Shown: positions 35,125-46,671 of the stretch, piece after piece
How the letters are laid out: each line of letters begins with the position of its first letter
Numbering within the stretch: position 1 is the stretch's first letter
Assembly (NCBI RefSeq): GCF_005871185.1
Contig: NZ_SWKN01000010.1
Coordinates: 223,763-287,762 of the forward strand
Origin: Limnobacter alexandrii
GTDB lineage: Bacteria > Pseudomonadota > Gammaproteobacteria > Burkholderiales > Burkholderiaceae_B
DNA length: 64,000 nucleotides
Reading direction: 5' to 3'
The notes under the pieces: generated by a model
Databases searched by the model: none
Seen by the model: the letters and a program-made list of their open reading frames with translations, nothing else
What the model was told of the DNA's origin: nothing
Program-made: the position numbers and the translations under genes

Positions 35125-36675
35125 ATGAACTTCGACAGCCCAGTAGTAGCCTCTGTGACCAATATTGACGGTGATGTGTTTGTGAAGCGAAACGGCATTG
35201 AAACGCCGCTTCGTGAAGACATGGTGTTGCAAGCTGGTGACGTATTGCGATCCACCAGCAACTCGATTGCAGTGCTCAGCATTCCCGGTACACAGCAACA
35301 AATTCCGGCCTTTCTTGAAATTTCCAACGGTGGTGTGGCCACGTTGGGCTTCGATCCGGATGCCGGTTTAAACGGGCAAGTGGTGATTACATCCAATGCA
35401 GGCGATGGGCTGGGCAATGTCACGCTGGTGTCTGAATTTGACGGAGAAAACCAGGCGGCGGTGCTGGATGGTCAAGAGGCCACTGGCGAAATGAGCGGCT
35501 TGTTCGGCGCTGGTTTGTTGGGAGCAGGTGCCGGTGTGAGTGCATTGCCGGTTGCCGGCGCAGTCGGTGCGGCCGCCTTGTTTGCCGGGTCAGATGATGA
35601 CAATGGTGGTGGCAGCGGTGGCGGTAACCCGGGTACTTTGCCCGCAGAAAATGCGGGTGGTCTTGCCGAAACAATCAGCGATCTGACCAACAACCTTGGC
35701 GAATTGGTCGAACCTGTGCCGGTGGTTGGCGACGTGGTTGACGCCGTCGGCAATGTGATTGAATCCACACTGGTGGGCAACAACAACGGTGGCGTGAACG
35801 GCATTTTGACTGGTCTGACCGATGGCTTGAGCAGTGGCCTGGAGGGTACACCCTTGGCGCCGGTGGCCAATGTGCTGGACATGGGGCTTGGCACCTTGAC
35901 CGACCTGTTGGGCGTGGCCGCCAACCAGGTGAGTGGTTTCGGTGAAGGAACACCGCTGGCACCCGTGTCAGATTTGGTGGCCAGTTTGCTCGGTACCACT
36001 GGCCCCAACACCGGTGATGGTGTAGGCGGTGTGGTTGGCACTGTGGTGAATGTCACCGACAGCGTAGGGCAACTATTGGCACCAGTGCCTGTGCTTGGCG
36101 ACATCGCAGGTACCCTGGGTGGAGCCTTTGATTCGGTGGCCACCGGCAACAACGACGGTGGTTTGGGCGGTATTTTGAGTGGTTTGGGTGGTGGGCTGGA
36201 AAGCAGCCTTGCATCCACGCCATTGGCGGTGATTGGTGAGGGAGGCAACACTTTGCTGAACACGGTGGGTGGCTTGCTGGGCGGTGTCGGCGATGCGGTT
36301 TCATCGGTGGGTGCAAGCACGCCCGCAGCGCCAGTCACCAATCTGGTTGGTGACCTTGCAGGTTCGCTGGGTGGCGATGTCAGTTCCGCCTTGGCGAATA
36401 TTCCTTTTTTGGGTGGCGCGCTGGACAGTTTGACCAGCGGTTTGGGTGGCGGCGGCAGTTTGCTGGGCGACATTCCATTGCTGGGTGACCTTCCCGTGCT
36501 GGGCGATGCCTTGGGTGGTGGCTTGCTTTCCGGTGGCGATGCCGTCGGCGGTATTCCGGTGGTCGGCGACTTGTTGGGAGGCCTTACTTCCTCGATTAGC
36601 TCGACCAGCGGTGCCGAAGGTGGCTTGCTCGGCGGCTTGCCACTGCTGGGTGATTTGACCAAAACCCTGGGATAA
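35125..36675 (+). CDS. Gly/Leu-rich protein with FecR-like N-terminal domain
   Basis: A 516-residue protein. Residues about 8-95 have the FecR/LapA-retention-like pattern (NIDGDVFVKRNGIETPLRED, LQAGDVLRS). An Ala/Gly-rich hydrophobic stretch (about 128-153, GAGLLGAGAGVSALPVAG) ends in SDDDN plus a Gly/Ser linker. The remaining about 340 residues are imperfect repeats with motifs like GTPLAPV and PVLGD-IAGTLGG, almost free of aromatic or charged residues. No catalytic motif or secretion signal is visible at the N-terminus. It pairs with the preceding gene (15 bases apart, AAGGAA before ATG). A surface or biofilm-matrix role is a guess from composition. Confidence 0.7.
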   Translation: MNFDSPVVASVTNIDGDVFVKRNGIETPLREDMVLQAGDVLRSTSNSIAVLSIPGTQQQIPAFLEISNGGVATLGFDPDAGLNGQVVITSNAGDGLGNVTLVSEFDGENQAAVLDGQEATGEMSGLFGAGLLGAGAGVSALPVAGAVGAAALFAGSDDDNGGGSGGGNPGTLPAENAGGLAETISDLTNNLGELVEPVPVVGDVVDAVGNVIESTLVGNNNGGVNGILTGLTDGLSSGLEGTPLAPVANVLDMGLGTLTDLLGVAANQVSGFGEGTPLAPVSDLVASLLGTTGPNTGDGVGGVVGTVVNVTDSVGQLLAPVPVLGDIAGTLGGAFDSVATGNNDGGLGGILSGLGGGLESSLASTPLAVIGEGGNTLLNTVGGLLGGVGDAVSSVGASTPAAPVTNLVGDLAGSLGGDVSSALANIPFLGGALDSLTSGLGGGGSLLGDIPLLGDLPVLGDALGGGLLSGGDAVGGIPVVGDLLGGLTSSISSTSGAEGGLLGGLPLLGDLTKTLG

Positions 36676-36775
36676 AAGCTGAACTGCAAATACTTACGCT
36701 GCTTATCAGAATATCTCGGTTGATGTAATATTCATTGGATTGCCCGACCCGGCCCACTCGATCTACGGACAGCCC

Positions 36776-37864
36776 ATGAAAACCCGCATCACCGAGATGT
36801 TCAACATTCAATACCCGCTGGTGTGCCCTGGCATGACCTACGTGGCCAATGCCGACCTGGTGGCAGCCACTGCGAATGCAGGCGGGCTCGGCATTCTGGC
36901 AATTGGGCATTTGAATCCGGAACAAACCCTGGCTGAAATTCGCAAGGTTCGAAGCCTGACCAACAAGCCTTTCGGCATTGGTTGTGCCTTGATCATGCCT
37001 GGCGCCCGTGAAAATCTTGAAGTGGCCCTGAACGAAAAAGTACCTGTAATCAATTTCAGTTTGGGTAGCCCTGCGGACGTGTGCAAGCGTGTGCATGACT
37101 ACGGCGGTAAAGTGATTGTTACCGTGGTGAATGCCAAACATGCCTTGAAGGCCGAGCAGTCTGGCGCGGATGCCTTGCTGGTGACAGGCCATGAGGCCGC
37201 CGCACACGGCGGTGCTGTCACATCACTGGTGTTGGTGCCCGCAATTCGGCAGGTCACACAACTTCCAATTATTGCGGCAGGTGGTTTTGGCACAGGCGGT
37301 GGCGTGGTGGCTGCACTGGCACTGGGTGCAGACGGCGTGGCGATGGGCACACGCTGGGCCGCGTCGAAAGAAAGCCCGGTGCATGCCAACACCAAAGAAT
37401 TGATTGTGAAAAAAGAAGTGGAAGAAACCATTTACAGCAAGAACTTCGACAGCATTCCTTGCCGGGTCATGACCACACCGAATTCCAAAAAAGTGATGTC
37501 CAAACCATTCAATCCCGTTCGTGCCATGTGGCGTGCTTACCTGGCTGCGCGTGAAATGAACAAGCCTTTGCTCGGCATTGTTAAAGACGTTTTTAAAATG
37601 GGCCTGGAGCAAACACTTACCGTTACTTTTTACGGTGCCGCTGTTTTGCAAATCAAAAAAGCCACCATAGATGGCAATCACACCCAAGGTGTACAGTTGA
37701 TTGGTCAGGTGCAGGGCCTTGTGCAGGATGTACCCACGGTTGAGGAATTGACCCAACGCGTGATGCGAGAGGTGGAAGAGGCCTTGGGACAGATCAATCA
37801 GCTGGCTGGAAATGCGGTAAACACTGCACCTGCCACGCCAGAGAAGATCACGCGCATCGCTTGA
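36776..37864 (+). CDS. Nitronate monooxygenase/2-nitropropane dioxygenase-like flavoprotein
   Basis: A 362-residue FMN-dependent TIM-barrel protein. PLVCPGMTYVANADLVAATANAGG near residue 15 and GADALLVTGHEAAAHGG near residue 133 (catalytic His) are family motifs; IIAAGGFGTGGGVVAALALGADGV near 163 binds phosphate. Members oxidise nitronates or act as enoyl-reductase-like flavoproteins. ATG at 36776 is the best start (MKTRITEMF matches the family), though the ribosome site is weak. It lies before the GMC oxidoreductase gene in the same direction, but a 118-base gap separates them. Confidence 0.85.
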   Translation: MKTRITEMFNIQYPLVCPGMTYVANADLVAATANAGGLGILAIGHLNPEQTLAEIRKVRSLTNKPFGIGCALIMPGARENLEVALNEKVPVINFSLGSPADVCKRVHDYGGKVIVTVVNAKHALKAEQSGADALLVTGHEAAAHGGAVTSLVLVPAIRQVTQLPIIAAGGFGTGGGVVAALALGADGVAMGTRWAASKESPVHANTKELIVKKEVEETIYSKNFDSIPCRVMTTPNSKKVMSKPFNPVRAMWRAYLAAREMNKPLLGIVKDVFKMGLEQTLTVTFYGAAVLQIKKATIDGNHTQGVQLIGQVQGLVQDVPTVEELTQRVMREVEEALGQINQLAGNAVNTAPATPEKITRIA

Positions 37865-37982
37865 CCGGAATTATCAATTTTTTGTGTACTTCAGGGCGTT
37901 TCTTTTGACCCGGCATCCTCTATGATCAAGTGAGAAAATCACAAAGCCCGATCCAAGCGGGTTTGAAAATCAGGAGGAGCAG

Positions 37983-39662
37983 ATGAAGACAGAACACGAC
38001 TACATCGTGGTGGGTGGTGGTTCCGGTGGCTGTGCCATGGCAGGTCGCCTGAGTGAAGACTCAACGCTCGATGTATGCCTTCTCGAAGCCGGGGGCGACG
38101 GCACCGGCAACCTCATCAATATTCCCAGCGGTGCGGTGGCCATGTTGCCCACCAAAATCAACAATTGGGCCTTTGAAACCGTTCCGCAACCCGGATTGAA
38201 TGGCCGTAAGGGCTACCAACCGCGCGGCAAAGCATTGGGTGGTTCTTCAGCCATCAATGCCATGGTCTACATCCGCGGCACAGCATCCGACTACGACCGT
38301 TGGGCCACCGAAGAAGGTTGCGCAGGTTGGTCTTACAAAGACGTGTTGCCTTACTTCAAACTCAGCGAATGCAATGAGCGTATTCGTGACGCCTACCACG
38401 GCAACAGCGGACCGTTGAATGTGGCTGATCTGCGCTCCGACAATCCGTTTCAACAAATTTATCTTGAGGCTGGCAAGCAGGCCGGTTTCAAAATTACCGA
38501 AGACTTCAACGGTGCAGACCAGGAAGGTGTTGGCATTTACCAGGTCACCCAGAAAAATGGCGAACGCTTCAGCGCTGCGCGTGCTTATTTGTTTCCGCAC
38601 ATGCACAGAAAAAACCTGACTGTGCACACCAAGGCCATGGTGCAGCGTGTGTTGTTTGAGGGCAAGCGTGCAGTGGGTGTTGAAGTGTCCATCAACGGTC
38701 AGCTTGTGGTGTTGAAGGCACGCAAGGAAATCATTCTGACTGCGGGTGCAATACAAACGCCGCAATTGCTCATGGTGTCGGGTGTGGGCGATTCTGCTGA
38801 GCTGGCCCGCCACGACATTGATGTGGTTCATCACCTGCCGGGCGTGGGCAAAAACCTGCAGGATCACCCTGACTTTATTTTTGGTTACTCGACCAAAAGC
38901 CTGGACACATTGGGTTTGTCCATACGCGGTGGCATTCGCTTGTTGCGTGAAATTTTCCGCTACCGCAAACACCGCCGCGGTGCGCTCACCAGCAATTTTG
39001 CGGAGGGTGGTGCGTTTTTGAAAACAAGCCCCGAACTTCAAGATCCCAACGTTCAATTGCACTTCGTTGTAGCCATGGTGGATGACCACGCCCGCAAAAT
39101 GCACATGGGCCACGGCTTCTCCTGCCATGTGTGTTTGTTGCGCCCTCGCAGCCGCGGCAGCCTTACTCTGCAAGGCAACACCATGGACACACCACCGCTG
39201 ATTGATATTGGTTTTCTGAAAGACCCGCGCGATCTGGACGAGTTGGTGGAGGGTTTCAAACTGACCCGGAAAATCATGCATGCACCGGCGCTGGCCAAGT
39301 GGATCGTGAAAGACAAATTCACCGAGAACGTGCACACCGACGACGAAATTCGTGAAGTGTTGCGCAACCGCGTGGACACGGTGTACCACCCCACGGGCAC
39401 TTGCAAAATGGGCACTGATGCCATGGCAGTGGTGGATCCACAGCTGCGTGTGCACGGGCTTGAAGGCTTGCGCATTGTGGATGCTTCAGCCATGCCCAGC
39501 CTGATTGGTGGCAACACCAACGGACCGGTGATGATGATGGCTGAAAAAGCAGTCGACATGATTCGTGGTGTGTCGCGCGTGCCCGCACTTGAGCAGGCCG
39601 AGCAGAATGCCAAGGCGCGGCATGAACATTTGGCCCAGGCTTTGGTGCCGCAGCCAGTGTGA
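37983..39662 (+). CDS. GMC-family oxidoreductase (alcohol/choline dehydrogenase type)
   Basis: A 559-residue FAD enzyme. DYIVVGGGSGGCAMAGRLSE at residues 6-25 binds ADP of FAD; GKALGGSSAINAMVYIRG near residue 82 and LTAGAIQTPQLLMVSGVG near 255 are the two GMC signatures; the catalytic His is in VDTVYHPTGTCKMG near 464 and Asn in GGNTNGPVMMMAEKAV. It resembles AlkJ-type alcohol dehydrogenases, so oxidation of an alkanol made by the nearby AlkB is plausible. GGAGGAG precedes the ATG. A thioesterase gene follows after seven bases. Confidence 0.9.
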   Translation: MKTEHDYIVVGGGSGGCAMAGRLSEDSTLDVCLLEAGGDGTGNLINIPSGAVAMLPTKINNWAFETVPQPGLNGRKGYQPRGKALGGSSAINAMVYIRGTASDYDRWATEEGCAGWSYKDVLPYFKLSECNERIRDAYHGNSGPLNVADLRSDNPFQQIYLEAGKQAGFKITEDFNGADQEGVGIYQVTQKNGERFSAARAYLFPHMHRKNLTVHTKAMVQRVLFEGKRAVGVEVSINGQLVVLKARKEIILTAGAIQTPQLLMVSGVGDSAELARHDIDVVHHLPGVGKNLQDHPDFIFGYSTKSLDTLGLSIRGGIRLLREIFRYRKHRRGALTSNFAEGGAFLKTSPELQDPNVQLHFVVAMVDDHARKMHMGHGFSCHVCLLRPRSRGSLTLQGNTMDTPPLIDIGFLKDPRDLDELVEGFKLTRKIMHAPALAKWIVKDKFTENVHTDDEIREVLRNRVDTVYHPTGTCKMGTDAMAVVDPQLRVHGLEGLRIVDASAMPSLIGGNTNGPVMMMAEKAVDMIRGVSRVPALEQAEQNAKARHEHLAQALVPQPV

Positions 39663-39669
39663 GTTTTTA

Positions 39670-40107
39670 ATGAGCAAACCTTTTGAGTTTTTATTCAGGG
39701 TGCGTTACGGCGAATGCGACCCGCAAGGTGTCGTATTCAACGCCCGTTACGGTGACTACGTCGACTTGGCACTGACTGAATACATGCGCGCTGCCATGGG
39801 TGGCTACAACGAACTGGTGCGCATGGGGTTTGAAACGCAAGTGGTTCGCCTGCTCACCGAATGGAAAACCCCTGCGCGTTTTGATGACCTGCTGAAAACC
39901 AGTGTCTACCCGAGTCATTTTGGCAACACCAGCTTCAATTTGACATTTGAATTTCTAAACGCAGACACCAATGTTCTAGTGGCGACCGCACAAGCCACCT
40001 ACGTGTTGGTGGACGCCAAAGCATTCACCAAACAATCAATTCCGGCTGAAATAAAAAGCGCCCTGCAAGAGGGCGCTGTGGGCAAGCAGATCAATCAGGC
40101 TGGCTAG
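39670..40107 (+). CDS. Acyl-CoA thioesterase (4HBT hot-dog family)
   Basis: A 145-residue single hot-dog protein. RYGECDPQGVVFNARYGDYVD at about residues 12-32 contains the catalytic Asp and the family's conserved FN-RY pattern. It hydrolyses an acyl-CoA. ATG at 39670 lies eight bases after the GMC gene and is the natural start; the N-terminus MSKPFEFLFRVRYGECD fits. Linked genes suggest action on medium- or long-chain acyl-CoA. It is convergent with the alkane hydroxylase gene. Confidence 0.88.
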   Translation: MSKPFEFLFRVRYGECDPQGVVFNARYGDYVDLALTEYMRAAMGGYNELVRMGFETQVVRLLTEWKTPARFDDLLKTSVYPSHFGNTSFNLTFEFLNADTNVLVATAQATYVLVDAKAFTKQSIPAEIKSALQEGAVGKQINQAG

Positions 40108-40146
40108 TTTTGATCTGCGCATTCCCGCAGAATGAGCACCGCGCGA

Positions 40147-41307
40147 TTACACGGCCAGCGAATAACGCTGAATGACACGTGCGCGCTTGCGTGGGTGAAT
40201 GTTGATTTTCTGTGCATTCTTGCCCGCCACTTCCAGCAGCCTTGGGTTCATGATTGCGAACCACAGCGGTGGTACATAGGCCACCAAAAACATGCCGAAG
40301 TAACCTGAGGGCAGGCTGGGCAATTCCGGAAAATCACGCAGGGATTGATAGCTGCGCGCCGGGTTGGCGTGGTGATCGGAATGGCGCTGTAACTGAAACA
40401 CCACCAGGTTTGAAACCAGATGATTGCTGTTCCACGAATGGTGTGGGGCACAACGCTCATACTCTCCATTGGGCAGCTTCTGGCGCATCAAGCCGTAGTG
40501 CTCAATGTAGTTGGCACTGGTCAACTGGAACGCACCCCAGAAGGCCACCACTGCCAGCACTGGCACCATGGGCCAGCCAAACATGGCGATCAGCGCGGTG
40601 TAAAGCACCAGTGTCATGGCGCCGGCTTGTAGCATTTCATTGCCAATATTCCAGCGGCTTTTGCCAGCACGTTCCAGGCGTTCGCCTTCCAGTTTCCAGG
40701 CGCGTTTGAAAGCACCGGGAATTTCGCGCAGCATGAATTCGTAAATGTGTTCACCCATGCGTGAGGTGGCCGGGTCTTCGGGTGTGGCTACATCACGGTG
40801 GTGTCCACGGTTGTGTTCAATCGAGAAGTGCCCGTAACCGCCCAGCGAGAGGGTAAACAGTGCCAAGGCTTTGTCCAGCTTGCGCTTTTTGTGGCCCATT
40901 TCATGGCCCAGGTTCAAGCCAAAACCCAGCAGTGAACCCGTTGTAATGGCCACTGCCAACCAGTGCAGCCAATGCAAATCGTGCGTGGCCAGAAACACCA
41001 CATTGAACAAAAATCCGAAGGTGATAATTGGCACCAGCAAATAGGTGATCACACGGTAATACGTGGTGTTTTCCAGTTCAGGCACGGCCTGTTCCGGCGG
41101 GTTTTGTTTGTCTTCGCCAAACACGAAATCAAGTACCGGCAGGCCAATGTAGAAGAATGCCAAAAATATCCACAGCCACTGTGTGTGGCCTGTGTACAGG
41201 TACATGATTGGGCCGAGTGGCGCTGCAAATGGCGCGATGACCGACAAAAGCCAAAGGTATTTTTTGGGGTCTTTGTATTGCGTAGCGGGCATGGTGTTTG
41301 AAGTCAT
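40147..41307 (-). CDS. alkB: Alkane 1-monooxygenase AlkB
   Basis: A 386-residue integral membrane di-iron enzyme. All four AlkB histidine motifs are visible: HEMGHKK (about residue 134), EHNRGHHRDVATPED (about 163), NYIEHYGL (about 267) and QRHSDHHANPARSYQ (about 305). It hydroxylates terminal carbons of medium-chain alkanes, with electrons from rubredoxin and its reductase, neither of which is in the window. The ATG at 41307 lacks a good ribosome site; a second ATG five codons later is possible. An AraC-type regulator is divergent from it, with a 122-base gap. Confidence 0.95.
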   Translation of the reverse strand: MTSNTMPATQYKDPKKYLWLLSVIAPFAAPLGPIMYLYTGHTQWLWIFLAFFYIGLPVLDFVFGEDKQNPPEQAVPELENTTYYRVITYLLVPIITFGFLFNVVFLATHDLHWLHWLAVAITTGSLLGFGLNLGHEMGHKKRKLDKALALFTLSLGGYGHFSIEHNRGHHRDVATPEDPATSRMGEHIYEFMLREIPGAFKRAWKLEGERLERAGKSRWNIGNEMLQAGAMTLVLYTALIAMFGWPMVPVLAVVAFWGAFQLTSANYIEHYGLMRQKLPNGEYERCAPHHSWNSNHLVSNLVVFQLQRHSDHHANPARSYQSLRDFPELPSLPSGYFGMFLVAYVPPLWFAIMNPRLLEVAGKNAQKINIHPRKRARVIQRYSLAV

Positions 41308-41429
41308 TTTTTGTGCACCGGGTTGTTCAGGATGGTTTCATCTTAGGCTTGCAAGGCCATAGACAACACCGCACAGGGTGGCATAAGATCGTCATAAAGT
41401 GACAAAAACAAAACACACGAGACAAACAC

Positions 41430-42464
41430 TTGCCCAATTCCTTACACGATTCAACCGCAGCGCTTTTGCCAGCGTTGCACCCAGTCTACGCGCGTTTGCT
41501 GTGTGCTGAATTGCAGCGTCGCGGCCATACGCCTTCTGAAATTCTGGAAGGCCTGCCCTTGAATTGGCAGCAACTGCATGAAAGCAACCAGTTCATGAGT
41601 TTTGATCAAATGCGACAACTCATTGAGCGGGGCTTGCAGCTTAGCCAATGCCCCTGGCTTGGTTTGGAAGTCGGGTTACGCACCACTGCAACAGCCCATG
41701 GCACCTTGGGTGCTGCCATGATCGCCAGCAAGAATTTGCCCAGCGCCATGTTGCTGCTACAGCGCTATGCCGGTTTGCGCCAAAATCTGGCCAACTTGAA
41801 GTTTGAGCTGGAACCCGACTTTGCAGCAGTGCTCGAAGAGTGGGTCGACCTAGGCCCGGTGCGCGAATACTTGCACTGTCAGTTGCTGGGTGGCCTGGTG
41901 CAGCTGCTTACCGCACTCACCGGGCAAGAACTTCCGCCCCAGTTGCGCATTGAATGGCCGTTCGCAAAGCCCGCTTGGGCGCATGAATACCAACGCATTG
42001 CGCAACACAACAGCTTTGGTTTTTCTCAATTGCGGGTTGTGCTAAACAGCACGCTGGTGAACAGCCCCAGCCTGGCTGCCGACGACGAAGCCCTGCAGCG
42101 CTTGCTTCGCGACTGCGATGTGCAGCTTCAACGCTTGCAGCAAGGCGATACCCTGGCCCAACGCGTGCGCATGCAGTTGCAGAAAACGGAAGGGTCCATG
42201 CCCACCTTGCAAACCATGGCTGCCAAAGAAAACCTGACTGAGCGCACTTTCATGCGTCACTTGCAATCCGAGGGCACCAGCTTTCAGCAATTGCTCGACG
42301 AGGTGCGCCAAGAGCGCGCCTGTTGGCTGCTGGCGAACACCCACAACACGGTCGAAGACATCGCTTATGCCTTGGGCTACGAAGATGCGTCCAATTTCAG
42401 CCGAACCTTCAAGCGTTGGTGCGGACAAACGCCCAAAGCCTATCGTCAGGAACATTCATCGTGA
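41430..42464 (+). CDS. AraC family regulator divergent from alkB
   Basis: A 344-residue regulator. Residues about 20-205 form the arabinose-binding-like (OruR/ArgR-type) domain; the AraC helix-turn-helix pair lies at about 245-340 (NLTERTFMRHLQSEGTSFQQLL; then VEDIAYALGYEDASNFSRTF). The start is TTG at 41430, with no better ATG upstream. Divergent placement to alkB suggests it controls alkane hydroxylase. It is not AlkS, which belongs to a different (MalT/LuxR) family. The inducer is presumably an alkane or fatty acid, unproven. Confidence 0.88.
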   Translation: MPNSLHDSTAALLPALHPVYARLLCAELQRRGHTPSEILEGLPLNWQQLHESNQFMSFDQMRQLIERGLQLSQCPWLGLEVGLRTTATAHGTLGAAMIASKNLPSAMLLLQRYAGLRQNLANLKFELEPDFAAVLEEWVDLGPVREYLHCQLLGGLVQLLTALTGQELPPQLRIEWPFAKPAWAHEYQRIAQHNSFGFSQLRVVLNSTLVNSPSLAADDEALQRLLRDCDVQLQRLQQGDTLAQRVRMQLQKTEGSMPTLQTMAAKENLTERTFMRHLQSEGTSFQQLLDEVRQERACWLLANTHNTVEDIAYALGYEDASNFSRTFKRWCGQTPKAYRQEHSS

Positions 42465-42532
42465 ATGTGTTTCGAGTGCCATAAATGATTTCTTATTGAC
42501 GTAATATTCAGATAAATTTGTAATGTTTTTAG

Positions 42533-44572
<2,040 letters not shown>

Positions 44573-44584
44573 GCAATTACCAGT

Positions 44585-45601
44585 GTGAACAACAATCACG
44601 TTGTTTTTCCAACCGCGTACACGCGAACCCTGGCAAGGGAACAGGGGCTGGACCACAAGGGCCAGCTTCTGTTGCTCAAAGGCACACGGCTGGCCCCGGC
44701 TGATCTGCTTGAACTGAACAAATACATTGATGCCGACACGCAGGCCGTGATTGTGCGCAACGCCTTGCAGCTAAGCAATAACCCGGCACTGGGTTTGCGC
44801 TGGGGTGCGAATTTGCACCTGGCCGCGCACGGCCCATTGGGTACATTGATTGCTTCCTCGCCTACCCTTGGTCATGCATGGAAAGCCACTGAAAAGTTTC
44901 ACGATATCCGGGGTGGCTTTGCGCGCATGGAAGGCCACATTGCCAGCGATCACTTTGCAGTCATCTTGAACATGGGCATTGCGCTCGATGAAGTAGGCCG
45001 CTTTTTTTGCGAAGCAGTGCTGGCCACCATGGTCAATCACCTGGGTATGATCATCGGAAATTCACAGCCCGCTTTGCGTATTGAGCTGGCGTATTCTGCC
45101 CCGGCCCATGCCGATCAGTATCCCGAGTTTTTGCATGCCCCCTGTTTCTTCGACAAACCCAAAACAAAAATCGTGATTCCTCATGGCCTCGCGCTCATGT
45201 CCAATCCCATGGCCGATCCGGAAACCCACGCCATGGCTTTGGCGCGCTGTGAACAATTGTTGCTGCAACAACGCCGCCCTAGCAGTTGGTCAGCACGGGT
45301 TACCGAGCTGATTCGCAGCAACCCCGGACAAATCTGGACTTGCGAGCAGGTGGCCAATCATTTTCATTTGTCGTCGCGCACGCTCATGCGTTACCTGCGG
45401 GATGAGGAAACCAGTTACCAAACCCTGCGCGATTCTGAACTGGCCCGCCAGGCCAAACTCAGCTTGCTGGTCAGCAACAACACCGTGGAATCGGTGGCGC
45501 TGAGCCTGGGTTATCAAGAGGTGTCGAACTTTCGTCGTGCTTTCAAACGCTGGTTTGGCATGTCACCCATGGAATTTATTCAGCATCACCGGGTAAATTA
45601 A
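44585..45601 (+). CDS. AraC family regulator, second copy, downstream of fadH
   Basis: A 338-residue regulator with the same layout as the one near alkB: an N-terminal arabinose-binding-like domain (about residues 15-200) and a C-terminal AraC pair (HFHLSSRTLMRYLRDEETSY, ESVALSLGYQEVSNFRRAF). The start is GTG, 12 bases after fadH. It probably controls the lipid-degradation genes that follow or its own operon. The two AraC proteins share family but are clearly different in sequence. Confidence 0.88.
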   Translation: MNNNHVVFPTAYTRTLAREQGLDHKGQLLLLKGTRLAPADLLELNKYIDADTQAVIVRNALQLSNNPALGLRWGANLHLAAHGPLGTLIASSPTLGHAWKATEKFHDIRGGFARMEGHIASDHFAVILNMGIALDEVGRFFCEAVLATMVNHLGMIIGNSQPALRIELAYSAPAHADQYPEFLHAPCFFDKPKTKIVIPHGLALMSNPMADPETHAMALARCEQLLLQQRRPSSWSARVTELIRSNPGQIWTCEQVANHFHLSSRTLMRYLRDEETSYQTLRDSELARQAKLSLLVSNNTVESVALSLGYQEVSNFRRAFKRWFGMSPMEFIQHHRVN

Positions 45602-45661
45602 GACACGCTGTCGCTATTTACCCCCATTCTGTCCAGCTTTGCCCTAGGCCAAACAAACTGC

Positions 45662-46660
45662 ATGCAACAAGATGGTTGCATGAGTTCAATGTCCAAATCT
45701 GTCACCCTGTTTTTACGCCTGTGCCAAAGCCGTTTGCTGGCCGCCCGCAACCCTGAAAAAGTGTGGCGTGTGGGTGCGCGCGTCACCAATCTACTTCAAA
45801 AAACCTCACGCATGCCAGCGGGAGTGTATGTGCAGCAACGCACAATTCACGGCGTGCCTGTTGAAATTATCGAAAACAACAGCGTGCATGCCAACAAACA
45901 ACAAGCCTTGCTGTTTTTGCATGGTGGTGGTTTTGCGTTTGGCAGTGCGGCCAACTATCGCGCCTTTGTTGCGCGCTTGTGCAAGAAGTCGGGCATAGCG
46001 CGTGCGTGGGTGCCCGATTACACCTTGATGGGCAAGGCCCCATTCCCGGCGGGATTGAACGATGTCATCGCTGTGTGGAAAGCCATGTTGCTTGAGCATG
46101 GGCAAAATGAATTGTTGTTGGCCGGCGATTCGGCAGGCGGCAACTTAAGCCTTGCACTGTGCCACGCTATGAATCAGCAGAACCTGCGTTTGCCCTCGCG
46201 TGTTTACTTGAGTTCGCCTTGGCTCGACCCTTCATTGGGTGAAAGCGAGTTACGCCCCGAAGTGGTGGATGCATTTTTGGGGCACAACGAAGCGCTGGCC
46301 CGCGACTGGCTTAAGCGCATGTTCGCCACACCGTATGCCAACAGTCACAACCCGGAAAACCCATTGATTTCGCCGCTGCTGGGCGACCTTTCAATGTTGC
46401 CGCCTGTGTACGTGCAATGTTCGGCCAATGAAGTATTCATGATCGACAGTCTACGTTTGGTCAAGCAAGCGCAGCAACTCGGCACTGTGTGCCATGTCGA
46501 TGTGTGGTCGGGTGTGTTTCACGATTTCATTTTATTTTCTCCCACCATGCCGGAAGGGCGTGCCGCATTTGCTGCAGCGGCTGCCTGGTTGGGGCAGGGC
46601 GAGGTTCGTCGCCCACCGTACTTCCAAACCCGCATTCGACAACTGTCATCTCCTCTTTAA
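45662..46660 (+). CDS. Alpha/beta hydrolase of the hormone-sensitive lipase family
   Basis: A 332-residue esterase/lipase. The oxyanion-hole motif HGGGFAFGSAANY is near residue 84 and the nucleophile motif GDSAGGN near residue 156; Asp and His are later (PPVYVQCSANEVFMID; GVFHDF). It should hydrolyse short to medium acyl esters. The start is one of three nearby ATG codons (45662, 45680, 45689); the first is given. It precedes the acyl-CoA dehydrogenase gene by 11 bases, so it probably starts the beta-oxidation operon. Confidence 0.85.
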   Translation: MQQDGCMSSMSKSVTLFLRLCQSRLLAARNPEKVWRVGARVTNLLQKTSRMPAGVYVQQRTIHGVPVEIIENNSVHANKQQALLFLHGGGFAFGSAANYRAFVARLCKKSGIARAWVPDYTLMGKAPFPAGLNDVIAVWKAMLLEHGQNELLLAGDSAGGNLSLALCHAMNQQNLRLPSRVYLSSPWLDPSLGESELRPEVVDAFLGHNEALARDWLKRMFATPYANSHNPENPLISPLLGDLSMLPPVYVQCSANEVFMIDSLRLVKQAQQLGTVCHVDVWSGVFHDFILFSPTMPEGRAAFAAAAAWLGQGEVRRPPYFQTRIRQLSSPL

Positions 46661-46671
46661 GGCACTCATAC

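Noticed and set aside
35472..36689. 405-residue minus-strand frame rich in Pro and Ser opposite the second Gly/Leu-rich gene
   Set aside because: It is a shadow of the GGT/GGC-rich + strand gene, with low-complexity content and no ribosome site or domain.
38247..39455. 402-residue minus-strand frame opposite the GMC oxidoreductase
   Set aside because: His-rich shadow reading without domain; the sense protein is complete.
40040..40080. GCGCCCTGCAAGAGGGCGC hairpin as terminator of the thioesterase gene
   Set aside because: It lies inside the coding sequence and is not followed by a T-run.
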